Assembly: GCF_019977735.1 (NCBI RefSeq)
Contig: NZ_AP025018.1
Span: 6,328,580 to 6,392,579 of the forward strand
DNA from: Calothrix sp. PCC 7716
GTDB lineage: Bacteria; Cyanobacteriota; Cyanobacteriia; Cyanobacteriales; Nostocaceae
Reading direction: 5' to 3'
DNA length: 64,000 bases
Shown: positions 1-8,620 of the stretch, piece by piece
Layout of the letters: every line of letters begins with the position of its first letter
Position numbering within the stretch: the stretch's first letter is position 1
The notes under the pieces: generated by a model
Seen by the model: only the letters and a program-made list of their open reading frames with translations
Databases searched by the model: none
What the model was told of the DNA's origin: nothing
Translations under genes and position numbers: made by a program

Positions 1-158
1 TATTCAACTAACCAAGTTAACTTGCTAGCGTACTCTGGGTCAAAAGCTAGTCTAGGTATGCGGATGCGAAACCGCTCTGAAGTAACGTGAATAATTTCGT
101 AGTCTCGTATTGGCGATTGCTTTAGTATCTGAGTTTCATATTCCGGTAAGACTGGCAT
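1..158 (-). CDS. HMA-like domain protein, N-terminal part (runs off window)
   Basis: An open frame starts at ATG 158 on the minus strand, with GAGG 9 nt upstream, and stays open to the window edge (52 codons seen). The visible part contains IIHVTSERFRIRIPRL, which parallels VVHSTLGRYRIRVPRL at the N-terminus of the P-type ATPase-like protein at 4549-6444. It is therefore probably another protein with the same small ferredoxin-fold, HMA-like N-terminal domain. Whether it continues as a second ATPase-like protein cannot be seen. It reads away from the ParB-type gene to its right. Confidence 0.55.
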   Translation of the reverse strand, partial: MPVLPEYETQILKQSPIRDYEIIHVTSERFRIRIPRLAFDPEYASKLTWLVE

Positions 159-705
159 AAATTTCTGCCTCGGTAGTAGTACTAGCTTAACTTTTTGCTA
201 CTAGAATCCCGGTTTCTTAAGTATTTAAATTTATTATATTGTGAGATATCTTAACTTATATTTACATTCGTTGATATTTTGACATCTATCTTTCTACTGA
301 TAGAGGCATTAAGCAAAAATTATCTTTACTATGGGTTATACATATAGACTTGATGATTAAAAGTGTTTGTAATTAATTAATTATTTTTTCTTTATAAGCA
401 CTTTCTCAGCAACTCTCGCTTAAAAAACCAACTTTACTTACCTTTAGCTGTTTGACCTGAGAGCGAAAGCAGTGTAAATTAACACTTGGGGATTGATATT
501 TCGTCCCCAAGATAGATGCATGTGCATAAAACTCGGCTATAATCAGCGATTCGGCTTAAAATAAGGCAAAGATTTGATTTTAAAAGTCATTTCATATATA
601 GTACTGAATTTAAGGTGAGTCTCGGATGTAACAGTCCAATATTTAACAAAATCCAAAGAATATCAAGCTTCTGGATTTTTTGTCTCTGTAGCGCTAGTTG
701 ATTAT
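159..705. other. intergenic region between divergent genes
   Basis: About 550 bp of AT-rich DNA between the leftward HMA-like gene and the rightward ParB-like gene. No convincing reading frame, RNA gene or repeat is seen. It must hold the promoters of both flanking genes. Confidence 0.4.
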
Positions 706-717
706 TTGGTAATTTTT

Positions 718-2055
718 ATGTCCCTTGTTGCCATCGACCGGGTTAGTATCCATTCCAACAGGCGTCCTCTGAATGACCAGAAAGTTGCAGAGTTGATGCA
801 GTCAATTAAAGCGAATGGACTCTTAAATCCTATTACTATCGACCAAAACCTTAATCTTGTCGCAGGACTCCACCGACTTACTGCCTGTAAGTTATTGGGG
901 TTAGACGAAATAGAGTGTCATGTTGTTACCTGTGTTGATACTGACCACGCACGGTTGGCAGAAATCGACGAAAATTTAATTCGCAACGAACTAGAGGCTT
1001 TAGAGCGGGCTGAACTTTGGTTGGAGCGAGATAAAATTTTAGAGCGTATTGGTTTACGCGCGCAATCTGGAGAGAACCAGTATACGAAAAAAGGGGATGA
1101 ATTGATTTCACCCCCAAGTAAGACAACACAGCAACTTGCTCAAGAAACTGGTTACAATAAGCGAACTTACCAATTAGGTAAACAAATTGCCAAAAATATA
1201 GATCCAGAAGTTAAAGAAGTTATTAAGAAAACGCCTGTTGCAAAAAGTCATTCAAATTTACTCAAAATAGCGAGAGCAGGAACTAAAGAGCGAGAAATTG
1301 CAGAACAGGCTGAAGAAAAGGCTGAAGAAGCTAGGCGCAATTCAAAGCGTCTAGAACAGGAAAAACACGAAAAGCTAGCAGCAGAGGCAAGAGCTAAATA
1401 TAAGGAGCAACAACTAATGGCACTTCAAAGTACTACTGCCGAAATTGAGGCGAAACAATCTGTTAAACTCCATAGGACGAAACCAAGTTTTGAAGAGAAA
1501 CGCTCTAGATATAAAGCTTCACCCGAAGTAAATGTTGGCGACGAGTGGATGCTTGAGCGTCATTTAGTTTATTGTGGCGACACAGCAGATGGTAAATTTG
1601 TCAATAAATTATTGCCTTCAAATGCGTCTTTAGCAATTGCCACGGTTTCTTCACCTTGGAATCATGATTATTTGGTTGATGAAGCTCATGTTGTTGCTGT
1701 AATTGCTCGTGAAGGTCAAATTCAAGATTTTTGCACTCGTCACCGAATGCCTTTAAGATTCGAGTGGATTTTAGATAACATGTATATAGGGGTTTACTCT
1801 CGTAAACCTATGCTAAAGCCAGAAAAACCTATTGCAATTGAGGGAATCGAAGGTATTGTCTCTTATTTAATGAGTTTGTATACTAAGGCTGAGAACTTTG
1901 TTTTGGCGCCTTTCTTAGGAAACGCTGAGGTACTAATGTCCTGCGAGCGGATGGGAAGGATTTGTTTCAGCGGAGATAGAAATCCTGAAAACGTCGAACG
2001 AGCTATTGAGCGTTGGCAAAAGTGGACTGGTACTGAAGCAAGAAAAGAAAATTAG
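718..2055 (+). CDS. ParB-domain protein fused to a degenerate DNA methylase-like domain
   Basis: 445 aa from ATG 718 (a TTG at 706 is in frame but less likely). Residues 1-100 are a ParB N-terminal nuclease-like domain: RPLNDQKVAELMQSIKANG, then PITID and the GLHRLTACK box. A charged coiled coil (about 200-250) links it to a C-terminal region that recalls N6-adenine methylases of the ParB-methylase fusion type: YCGDTAD, then FLGNAEVLMSCERMGRICFS and NPENVERAIERWQKWTG. The DPPY catalytic motif is not visible (SSPWNHD stands where it would be expected) and the F-x-G-x-G motif is altered, so methylation activity is doubtful. Such proteins are common on plasmids and mobile DNA; a DNA-binding or partition role in the element is inferred. 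Confidence 0.7.
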   Translation: MSLVAIDRVSIHSNRRPLNDQKVAELMQSIKANGLLNPITIDQNLNLVAGLHRLTACKLLGLDEIECHVVTCVDTDHARLAEIDENLIRNELEALERAELWLERDKILERIGLRAQSGENQYTKKGDELISPPSKTTQQLAQETGYNKRTYQLGKQIAKNIDPEVKEVIKKTPVAKSHSNLLKIARAGTKEREIAEQAEEKAEEARRNSKRLEQEKHEKLAAEARAKYKEQQLMALQSTTAEIEAKQSVKLHRTKPSFEEKRSRYKASPEVNVGDEWMLERHLVYCGDTADGKFVNKLLPSNASLAIATVSSPWNHDYLVDEAHVVAVIAREGQIQDFCTRHRMPLRFEWILDNMYIGVYSRKPMLKPEKPIAIEGIEGIVSYLMSLYTKAENFVLAPFLGNAEVLMSCERMGRICFSGDRNPENVERAIERWQKWTGTEARKEN

Positions 2056-2056
2056 A

Positions 2057-2092
2057 GAAACCGGGTTTTTAAAGAAACCCGGTTTCTGGATT
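2057..2092 (+). terminator. hairpin after the ParB-like gene
   Basis: An inverted repeat AGAAACCGGGTTT / AAACCCGGTTTCT with a short loop starts 1-2 bp after the stop codon at 2055. It belongs to the AGAAACCGGG hairpin family seen elsewhere in the window. No long U tract follows, so termination is plausible but not certain. Confidence 0.5.
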
Positions 2093-2363
2093 CATTAGCT
2101 TTTACTAATCAATAGTTATGAAGAATTAAACTCAATTACTTCAATATTGCAATTCCAGCAGCTTATAATAGCGTAACTTGTGAGGAGGTGTCACTAGAAT
2201 TACTGTAGCTGCTGGTATTTTTTGTCCAAAAATTGCTATGAATCTGTACCTAAAGCAGTATATGCAATTTTCACATAATTTGTAATTCCGGCAGACTTCA
2301 AAAATTCTAATTAAAAACCAAGACTTTCATCTATTGTTCTTTTACCCACAAACATTTAAATAT

Positions 2364-2648
2364 ATGGCATTTATCAGAGTTGATAATATGATCATCAATA
2401 CTACTTACATCGCTGCCGTCAGACTAGAGGGTCAAGACCCTTTTGGCGATGAAAAAGTGTCTCTACTTCTTGCGATACCTACTTGTTCTATGCCTTTAGA
2501 GCAAGCTAACCCAACTAACTTATTCCAGTACGAATGGATTGAATTTACGGGTTGTTCAGCCATTGCTCTCATAGACTACTTCAGCAGCTTTAATAATGTA
2601 ATTGATTTAATGCCGACTAACAATAGGCGCCATCAGCAAATCAAATAG
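2364..2648 (+). CDS. hypothetical protein, 94 aa
   Basis: ATG 2364 is preferred over an upstream TTG at 2334. The sequence begins MAFIRVDNMIINTTYIAAVR and contains LLLAIPT and EWIEFTG. It has no signal peptide or clear membrane span, and no family is recognised. The pattern of an N-terminal strand ending in IRVDN and a later EWIEF recalls small cyanobacterial cytosolic proteins of unknown role. It stands alone between the ParB-like gene and the membrane-protein group. Confidence 0.5.
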   Translation: MAFIRVDNMIINTTYIAAVRLEGQDPFGDEKVSLLLAIPTCSMPLEQANPTNLFQYEWIEFTGCSAIALIDYFSSFNNVIDLMPTNNRRHQQIK

Positions 2649-2684
2649 ATATTTCCGCAAAACACGTGAGACAGAATAAATTAC

Positions 2685-2714
2685 GTAGAGACGCGAGGAA
2701 CATCGCGTCTCTAC
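2685..2714. repeat. GTAGAGACGCG hairpin
   Basis: Inverted repeat GTAGAGACGCG / CGCGTCTCTAC with an 8-nt loop. Related hairpins occur at 7392-7419 and 47097-47145, so this is a dispersed family. It lies just downstream of the gene ending at 2648 and may act as a transcript end. Confidence 0.6.
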
Positions 2715-3116
2715 AAAGGTTATGAACACAATAACTATATTTTTCTTCAAAGTTTACTAAAATGTAACAAACTGTATCATCATAAATAATTATTGATGAT
2801 ATATGCAAAAAATGTTGTGTCGATTGATTAACAATTCTTAATCTCCAAAACATCTGCAATACTTGTATTATTAGTGAGTAGGAACACAGAATCAAAAACA
2901 AGTAGTGATTCTTTCCACCTAATAATCGTCTTTCGCATTAGCTACTATCCTGGGACACACTATAGCCTGTCGGCTTTTTTCCATACAAGCTTGGATAAAG
3001 TTGAATCAACAAGCCATTAGATTTAGGTAGGGAAAATTAGTTTGCCGTCATCTATAGTGCGGTAGTTAAACGAATGATGGTTTGTAACATCCTTATTATT
3101 CGGAGCCTGAATTGAT

Positions 3117-3428
3117 ATGTTTGAGTTAGAAGCTTTATTGTTAGGACTAGAACCAATGACTGCTGCTGTAATTGGTGTTGGCGCCTTAGTTGCTGCACCA
3201 GTACTTGGCGCCATAGATGCTGCAACAGGTCATAATGTTTCCGAGGCAGCAAGATCATCAGCTAAAACTGGCTTGGTATGGGTTTTCCAAGCATTCGATA
3301 AAGTCCAGTCGAGCGCAGCTGAAGCGAGTGAATCTTTTCAAGATTTAGTAGCTGAAGCAAAAGCAGATATTAGATCATCGAAGAATGGCACTGGCGATTT
3401 ATCGCCGCGTGAAGTGACAATCGGCTAG
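3117..3428 (+). CDS. small membrane protein, DUF5132-like
   Basis: 103 aa from ATG 3117. One hydrophobic segment at about residues 15-35 (TAAVIGVGALVAAPVLGAI) is followed by an amphipathic, Ala/Ser/Glu-rich C-terminal half (SSAAEASESFQDLVAEAKAD). This layout fits the DUF5132 type found beside HMA/ATPase-like genes in bacteria. It is the first of a group of small membrane genes around the ATPase-like protein at 4549-6444. Function unknown; a membrane scaffold or accessory role is inferred from context only. Confidence 0.55.
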   Translation: MFELEALLLGLEPMTAAVIGVGALVAAPVLGAIDAATGHNVSEAARSSAKTGLVWVFQAFDKVQSSAAEASESFQDLVAEAKADIRSSKNGTGDLSPREVTIG

Positions 3429-3470
3429 ACTCTTTCCAACACAGTTGCTCTATTCTGAATATCCATTCCG

Positions 3471-3508
3471 GGCTGATAACTTTTAGTTAATTCAGTTATC
3501 AGCCTTTT
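3471..3508 (+). terminator. rho-independent-type hairpin
   Basis: GGCTGATAAC (3471-3480) pairs with GTTATCAGCC (3495-3504), followed by TTTTA. It lies 43 bp after the gene ending at 3428 and before the next small gene. Confidence 0.65.
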
Positions 3509-3530
3509 ACTTAATTTTGTGAGACATATA

Positions 3531-3725
3531 ATGGTTAACTATCCAGATTTTTTGAATGTGCGTAAACTGGCATTCATGCTTGTTGTTGGGCCTTTAGCGT
3601 TGCTAATGTTATTTGCAATGCTTGACCTTTCCACGCACCCCAGTAAAGTATTAAAAGTTTCCGAGCAATCTTGTGCAAGGCTTGAAAATCAAAAAATGTA
3701 CAACCAAAATGTTGATTGCCCTTAA
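3531..3725 (+). CDS. small single-span membrane protein, 64 aa
   Basis: ATG 3531 is preferred over a GTG at 3519. The chain has one strong hydrophobic span (LAFMLVVGPLALLMLFAML, about residues 10-30) and a polar tail with two cysteines, the second in the final NVDCP. It lies 25 bp before the carbonic anhydrase gene on the same strand, so the two are probably co-transcribed. No family recognised. Confidence 0.5.
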   Translation: MVNYPDFLNVRKLAFMLVVGPLALLMLFAMLDLSTHPSKVLKVSEQSCARLENQKMYNQNVDCP

Positions 3726-3750
3726 CTTATATAGTAAAAGGGTTTAATCT

Positions 3751-4380
3751 ATGCGAAAATTAATAGCTGGTCTACACGAATTCCAAACCAAGTATTTTAG
3801 CCAACATCGCGACCTTTTCGAGCAACTCTCTACTGAACAGCATCCCAGAGCATTATTTATTACCTGCTCAGACTCCAGAATTGACCCAAATTTATTGACT
3901 CAAACCGAACCAGGTGAACTCTTCATTATTCGTAATGCAGGTAACATAATTCCTCCTTACGGTGCAACGAATGGTGGTGAAGGAGCAGCGGTTGAGTATG
4001 CAGTCCAAGTTTTAGGAATAAGACAAATAATTGTCTGCGGTCATTCTAACTGTGGCGCCATGAAAGGTTTATTGCAACTGGGTAGGTTAGCCGAAGATAT
4101 GCCTTTAGTGTACGACTGGTTGAAACATGCCGAAGCAACTCGTCGATTAATTAAAGAAAATTATCAAGACTACGAGGGAGAAGAACTATTAAATGCCACA
4201 ATCGAAGAGAATGTTTTAACCCAGTTAGAGAACTTACGGACTTATCCTGTAATTCATTCTAAACTTCATAAGGGTGAAATGAATCTCTATGGTTGGGTTT
4301 ATAAAATTGATACAGGAGGAGTTTTTGTTTACAGCATGGAGCGTTGTAACATCCAAGCTGAACATGAAGTTCTTGTTTAA
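3751..4380 (+). CDS. beta-class carbonic anhydrase
   Basis: 209 aa. Reversible hydration of CO2 to bicarbonate by a zinc enzyme. The Zn ligands are visible: Cys and Asp in ITCSDSRIDPN and the His-x2-Cys of CGHSNCGAMKG. The RNAGN and GGEGAAVEYAV segments are typical of the bacterial/cyanobacterial beta class, and the length suits the short form without C-terminal extensions. No signal peptide. It is not next to ccm or carboxysome genes but on the nifD element, so it is probably an accessory copy that would be lost from the chromosome in heterocysts. Confidence 0.9.
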   Translation: MRKLIAGLHEFQTKYFSQHRDLFEQLSTEQHPRALFITCSDSRIDPNLLTQTEPGELFIIRNAGNIIPPYGATNGGEGAAVEYAVQVLGIRQIIVCGHSNCGAMKGLLQLGRLAEDMPLVYDWLKHAEATRRLIKENYQDYEGEELLNATIEENVLTQLENLRTYPVIHSKLHKGEMNLYGWVYKIDTGGVFVYSMERCNIQAEHEVLV

Positions 4381-4409
4381 CAACATACTCTTGTGGAAAT
4401 TAATCATTG

Positions 4410-4515
4410 TGGAATGGGCATCCTTGCCCGTTCCATTCCAATTAATAAGGCGGGCAAGGATGCCCACCCCACAAGAATGCCCACCCCACAAGAATGCCCA
4501 CCCCACAAGAAAGCC
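4410..4515. repeat. dispersed GGGCATCCTTGCCCG hairpin with tandem CCCACCCCACAAGAATG units
   Basis: GGGCATCCTTGCCCG pairs with CGGGCAAGGATGCCC about 20 bp later, followed by repeated CCCACAAGAATG-type units. The same sequence family recurs near 6855, 9083, 32868, 46590 and 47224. It lies between convergent genes (carbonic anhydrase and the ATPase-like gene). Confidence 0.65.
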
Positions 4516-4548
4516 TATTTTTACAAGATGCTTATCTAAACAAAATTG

Positions 4549-6444
4549 TTAAGTAGCATGGCGCCATCGCTCTGAACCTATAGTAACAGGCAAAGCCAAT
4601 TCTTCAGAACCAGGTGCAATTTTTAGCACACTTGGTTTTCTCTGCTGTTTATAACGACTTAAAGATGCAGGCGCCGGAATTGACGCAAAATCTGTACGCG
4701 CGCTGTTTATAAACTCAGCGATGAATGCAGAACTATTGTTGACAATAACGTTCCAAACGGGATTAACACCCAGTACCATACCCCCACCTATTTGCATCAT
4801 CAAGTTGGGGACAACAATTGTTGCAGTATTTTCGTAAACTACCTGCATTGCTTTTTTGGCAATTGCAATTCCATAAATTAATCCCCACAGTTGAGAATCT
4901 AGTAGTACTACATCTGCTGTTTCTTCTGCAACAGACTCATTACGAGCAATTGAGATAGAAACATCACCAATCTTAAACTCTGGTATGTAATTATACTTAT
5001 CTTGCAGTACTGCTACAGTTCTTCCCTGATGTTGAAGTCCACGAACCAGATTTAAATGTTTTTGTGGGTTAGCTTCTCTCAATATATAGTCAGGGTCAAG
5101 GGCAATTTGTTGATTTAAATTGTAGCTAACGATATATATAGAAATACCCTGCTGTTGTAAAGCGTTGATTACTTTAGTAACATCAGAACCAATTGCATCT
5201 AAATACATTAGTACTGAATCATCAATCACCAAAGTATCTATTTGTGATAATACCTCTAAAACGCGACCACTACGGATGTACACTCCATTTTCGGTGGCGT
5301 AAGTTAAAGCAGTAAGCAATGTAGTAGAGATAGAAATAGGAATACCGCTACCAAAGTCAAATTGGAATGGAGAAATTGCTGCTCCTAAGTTACCAGTTGC
5401 GGCAAAAATCGTGCCTCCTAATAACAAAGTTGGTAAAATTGCATTTTTGACAAACTCTGCTTGGTGCAGTCCTATTTGCGTATCATACACAGGTTCATTT
5501 TGCATGATACTAGCCACAAGCCCAATGCGAGTATTATCGAGCGTTCGCTTGACTTCGATAAACAATTCCCCTTCTAACAAAATAGAAGAAGCATAAACTT
5601 CTTTACCTGCACCACAATGAACAGGAGTAGCTTTTCTAGTTAAATGATAGCAATCGATTAAACCGGCGCCTGAAATAATCACCCCATCTACAGGAATGAA
5701 ATCACCCGCGCGAACCTTAATACAATCCCCAACTTCTAACTCACTAGCTTTCAGGCTTAATTCAACATTATCACGTTCCAGCAAAACATCTTGATTTAGA
5801 CAATCCAACAAATCCCAAGCCTTTTGCTCTCGACTTTTCTCAGTTTGACCACGAAAACTGCGGCGAATTTCTACCAAACTTGTTTTGAGTGCTGGGGCAA
5901 TATACTGTCCTTGCAGAGTTTGCATAGTCATCCATACCGAATCAAGCAGGTCAATATTAGGATGACGATGGTTAATAAGGCTATCTGCTGCACGGTTAAA
6001 CCAAGGTAATGCGGCGCCTGCAATAGCTGTACCCACTATTAAAGGTGGGACTTCTAACGGAGCAGCCATCATAGCAAGAGTAAAACTGAGCAAAGGCATA
6101 CCCAAATCTTTCCATTGGTTAACCTCTGGAATTTGGTCTAAATCATCAAATGAGTCTGTTGCAGTTTGTTTAGAATCAGAATGATTTGCCTGCTTCGTAT
6201 AGTTTGCCTGCTCTATGCAACTCAAAATAACTTCTTGAATTTTGCTATGGCTCGTACTATCCTTAGCTGCACTAGCCTTACAGTCAACAACAACAGAGCT
6301 AGCTGCCGAATTAATACGAACCTCCTTAACAAACTGCAATGATTCAAGTAAATTACTGACAGCTTCAGCAAACTCTAAATCATCAGCTAATCTAGGCACT
6401 CGGATACGATAGCGTCCCAACGTGCTATGAACAACTTCATACAT
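4549..6444 (-). CDS. degenerate P1B-type ATPase-like membrane protein
   Basis: 631 aa from ATG 6444 (an ATG at 6486 lies inside a hairpin repeat and is less likely). An N-terminal HMA-like domain (VVHSTLGRYRIRVPRL) is followed by membrane segments, an actuator-like region (CIKVRAGDFIPVDG) and the usual later P-type layout. The catalytic motifs are gone: the phosphorylation loop DKTGTLT is replaced by IDDSVLMYLDA, the TGES loop by LTRKATPV, the CPC transport motif by ISTTLLTAL, and GDGxNDA by KIGDVSISI. Canonical ATP-driven transport therefore looks impossible; a regulatory or scaffolding pseudo-enzyme is inferred. It is followed on the other side by tiny membrane proteins that may be partners. 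Confidence 0.8.
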   Translation of the reverse strand: MYEVVHSTLGRYRIRVPRLADDLEFAEAVSNLLESLQFVKEVRINSAASSVVVDCKASAAKDSTSHSKIQEVILSCIEQANYTKQANHSDSKQTATDSFDDLDQIPEVNQWKDLGMPLLSFTLAMMAAPLEVPPLIVGTAIAGAALPWFNRAADSLINHRHPNIDLLDSVWMTMQTLQGQYIAPALKTSLVEIRRSFRGQTEKSREQKAWDLLDCLNQDVLLERDNVELSLKASELEVGDCIKVRAGDFIPVDGVIISGAGLIDCYHLTRKATPVHCGAGKEVYASSILLEGELFIEVKRTLDNTRIGLVASIMQNEPVYDTQIGLHQAEFVKNAILPTLLLGGTIFAATGNLGAAISPFQFDFGSGIPISISTTLLTALTYATENGVYIRSGRVLEVLSQIDTLVIDDSVLMYLDAIGSDVTKVINALQQQGISIYIVSYNLNQQIALDPDYILREANPQKHLNLVRGLQHQGRTVAVLQDKYNYIPEFKIGDVSISIARNESVAEETADVVLLDSQLWGLIYGIAIAKKAMQVVYENTATIVVPNLMMQIGGGMVLGVNPVWNVIVNNSSAFIAEFINSARTDFASIPAPASLSRYKQQRKPSVLKIAPGSEELALPVTIGSERWRHAT

Positions 6445-6508
6445 AATTTTCAAATTAATTAGCTCAAAGAAACCTAGTTTCTCCAAGAAACCAGGTTTCT
6501 AAAGTTAG

Positions 6509-6703
6509 TTACAGCATAATCAAGAAAAAAGGAACCATTGGAATTCCAAAAGCAGCATTTAGGAAATAAGCTAAACCGGTTAAAACAACAGAAGCAGCAA
6601 CCGAAACAACTAACGAAACAACTACATTCGGAATTGCAACCTTGAGAGTATCAATTGCTCTATGTACAAAAGAAGAATTAGCCGAGCTTGCAGAATAAGA
6701 CAT
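6509..6703 (-). CDS. small membrane protein, 64 aa
   Basis: Begins MSYSASSANSSFVHRAIDTL, then two hydrophobic stretches (VVVSLVVSVAASVVLTGLAY and the C-terminal PMVPFFLIML). It lies directly upstream of, and on the same strand as, the ATPase-like gene (65 bp to the ATG at 6444), so co-expression is likely. No family recognised. Confidence 0.55.
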   Translation of the reverse strand: MSYSASSANSSFVHRAIDTLKVAIPNVVVSLVVSVAASVVLTGLAYFLNAAFGIPMVPFFLIML

Positions 6704-6740
6704 AAGCGCCTCACGAGTAAATTATTAAGTGAATGAAAAT

Positions 6741-6855
6741 AACCTTGTGGAATCAAATCTTGTGGAATGAAACCTTGTGGAATCAAATCTTGTGGAATCA
6801 AATCTTGTAGAATCAAATCTTGTAGAATCAAATCTTGTAGAATCAAATCTTGTGG
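6741..6855. repeat. 15-bp tandem repeat, seven full units
   Basis: Seven head-to-tail copies of AATCAAATCTTGTGG (6751-6855), with variants AATGAAACCTTGTGG and ...TTGTAG, plus a partial unit at 6741-6750. It sits upstream of the small membrane gene starting at 6703 and runs into a GGGATGGGCATCC hairpin. Copy-number variation between strains is likely. Confidence 0.85.
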
Positions 6856-7013
6856 GATGGGCATCCTGCCCGTCCTCCAACATCCAAAACTGCTCATAAC
6901 ATAATCATCACCTAACATGCCAAATAAAACAAGCACTTTTAACAACTCGTAGGAATAACGGCGCCCACAACAAAAATCAGCAAGGCGCCGTTTTACAAGG
7001 GTGAGCTTCCATT

Positions 7014-7136
7014 TTAACGATATTTTAGCCGTTTGGAAATAGCTTTACTTTCTTGAACATAAGTATGAACCACCCAAGCGGTCATACAGAACAAAACAAC
7101 ATAAGTAACTAAAGCAACTACAACTATAGTATCCAT
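7014..7136 (-). CDS. tiny single-span membrane protein, 40 aa
   Basis: ATG 7136 with GAGG 9 nt upstream; stop at 7014. The sequence starts MDTIVVVALVTYVVLFCMTA, an almost complete membrane span, then a basic tail ending SKRLKYR. The good ribosome site and the location in a cluster of small membrane genes support it. Function unknown. Confidence 0.55.
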   Translation of the reverse strand: MDTIVVVALVTYVVLFCMTAWVVHTYVQESKAISKRLKYR

Positions 7137-7391
7137 AATTTTTCCTCGATTTTTGTTTTATCTTTGTTTTTGTAATTATATTTATCCACGTACTGGCGCA
7201 ACGTTTAACAAACCTTAAAGTAATTTTACGTTGCTAAATATTTTATTCAAATTGTTACATATTACTTTATATAAATGTATCTATCTTGTCTTCTGCTTAA
7301 ATGTGTAGACTTAATCAGTCATAAGAAATAAAATACTGATTAAATTTTGTATATCAGTAGTAATATTAACTAAATTATCCATAATAAAAAT

Positions 7392-7419
7392 GTAGAGACG
7401 TTACATGTAACGTCTCTAC
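7392..7419. repeat. perfect 28-bp palindrome, GTAGAGACG family
   Basis: GTAGAGACGTTACA followed by its exact reverse complement. It lies 29 bp beyond the 3' end of the ArsA-like gene (reading leftward), so it may serve as a terminator. Confidence 0.7.
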
Positions 7420-7448
7420 GTGCGGTCTGATTATAGGAAGGCGCCATA

Positions 7449-8552
7449 TTAAAAAGAAATAATCAAATACGGTTCTTCAAATTTGCCCCCTACAACAGGT
7501 TGACCATGCAACTCTTTGGGTAAAACAATATTTCGTCGTTGTTCACCAGCTTCAACGGTAAGCTCCGTACCCAAAATAGTAAGCTTAACTTGTTGCTTAG
7601 TAAATCCAGGTAAAAATACTTTTACTTGACGTTGCTGTAAATCAAAAGTTAGAGGTTGAGGAATATGAGGAATATTGTTTAAATCAGGCAGTGCTTGTAG
7701 TAAAGGTTCCCAGTTAAACTTTTGTAATCTTGGAATCAAGTTGACTTCTAATGGAGAAAAAGCTTCATCGAGTAAAGCTTTATTTTCTACAGCGTGACTT
7801 TGATACAAAAGAACACCACTCACCCTCAAATCAATTTGCTGGGCACTACCCCACAACCAACGAGCTTCAGCAATGGCGCCTACTTCATCTGTTGTCACCA
7901 GATATGCAGTTAACCGTTTAGCATCTCCGACTACAGCAAGACTTTTACCAATCCAACTTTGAATTTGCCCTATTGCTTCCTGGACTTTTCGGCTGTCCAT
8001 ATTTGCTGCAACAAAAGCGCTAGCAATTGGGCCACCGATAGAGTCAGCAATTTTGCTCAAGTCTAAAGATTCAAAAACTTCGCGAAATCGCCGGAAATAC
8101 CAATCTACGCTCTCTGGAAGTCCAAATAATCGCAAAGACTCTAAATCTCCACGTCCATCATAGATAATCACATCATAATCATCACTTTGATAGTACTGTC
8201 GCAAAGCATTGAAGCCAAGAAGACTATCAAATCCTGGTAATATGACGACTTCTCCCGAATAGACATCTACTTTTACAGAGTCAGGAATGTAAAGAGCCAA
8301 CCATTTTTTGACTTCATCCCAAACTTGTTCTAATAAAACCGTAGTTTGCAACTGCACTACATCAAGTAATGGTGCAATATGCAGGGGAACCGGTTTTAAA
8401 GATGTTTCTAACAGAACTTCTGCATAGGGACTAGGATTATGAGTAACGAGTAGAACCCGTTGAGAATTTTTAGCAAACCACTTGGCAGTTGCAACTGCGA
8501 GTGTGGTTTGCCCAGTACACGCTTTGCCTAAAAATGTAATAATTCTGCTCAT
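7449..8552 (-). CDS. ArsA/Get3-like ATPase with C-terminal HSP20-like domain
   Basis: 367 aa. The N-terminal two thirds resemble the ArsA/Get3/MinD class of P-loop ATPases (LLVTHNPSP, YDVIIYDGRGD). The last 90 residues (LQQRQVKVFLPGFTKQQVKL ... AGEQRRNIVLP) match the HSP20-like beta-sandwich found at the end of cyanobacterial ArsA-like proteins. The P-loop reads FLGKACTGQTT: the first lysine is present but the usual GKT lysine is glutamine, so ATP hydrolysis may be impaired or altered. There is no arsenic operon nearby; neighbours are small membrane proteins, so a membrane-protein handling role is conceivable. Confidence 0.75.
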   Translation of the reverse strand: MSRIITFLGKACTGQTTLAVATAKWFAKNSQRVLLVTHNPSPYAEVLLETSLKPVPLHIAPLLDVVQLQTTVLLEQVWDEVKKWLALYIPDSVKVDVYSGEVVILPGFDSLLGFNALRQYYQSDDYDVIIYDGRGDLESLRLFGLPESVDWYFRRFREVFESLDLSKIADSIGGPIASAFVAANMDSRKVQEAIGQIQSWIGKSLAVVGDAKRLTAYLVTTDEVGAIAEARWLWGSAQQIDLRVSGVLLYQSHAVENKALLDEAFSPLEVNLIPRLQKFNWEPLLQALPDLNNIPHIPQPLTFDLQQRQVKVFLPGFTKQQVKLTILGTELTVEAGEQRRNIVLPKELHGQPVVGGKFEEPYLIISF

Positions 8553-8620
8553 TTACGCATAGCCTTTATGTTTTTTAAAGGACTGCAAGTAAGTCCTTTT
8601 TATTGGCGCCGCAACGCGCG

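Noticed and set aside
6622-6945. 107-aa minus-strand frame with repeated ILQDL/IPQDL units
   Set aside because: It is a translation of the 15-bp tandem repeat and overlaps the 64-aa membrane gene in another frame.
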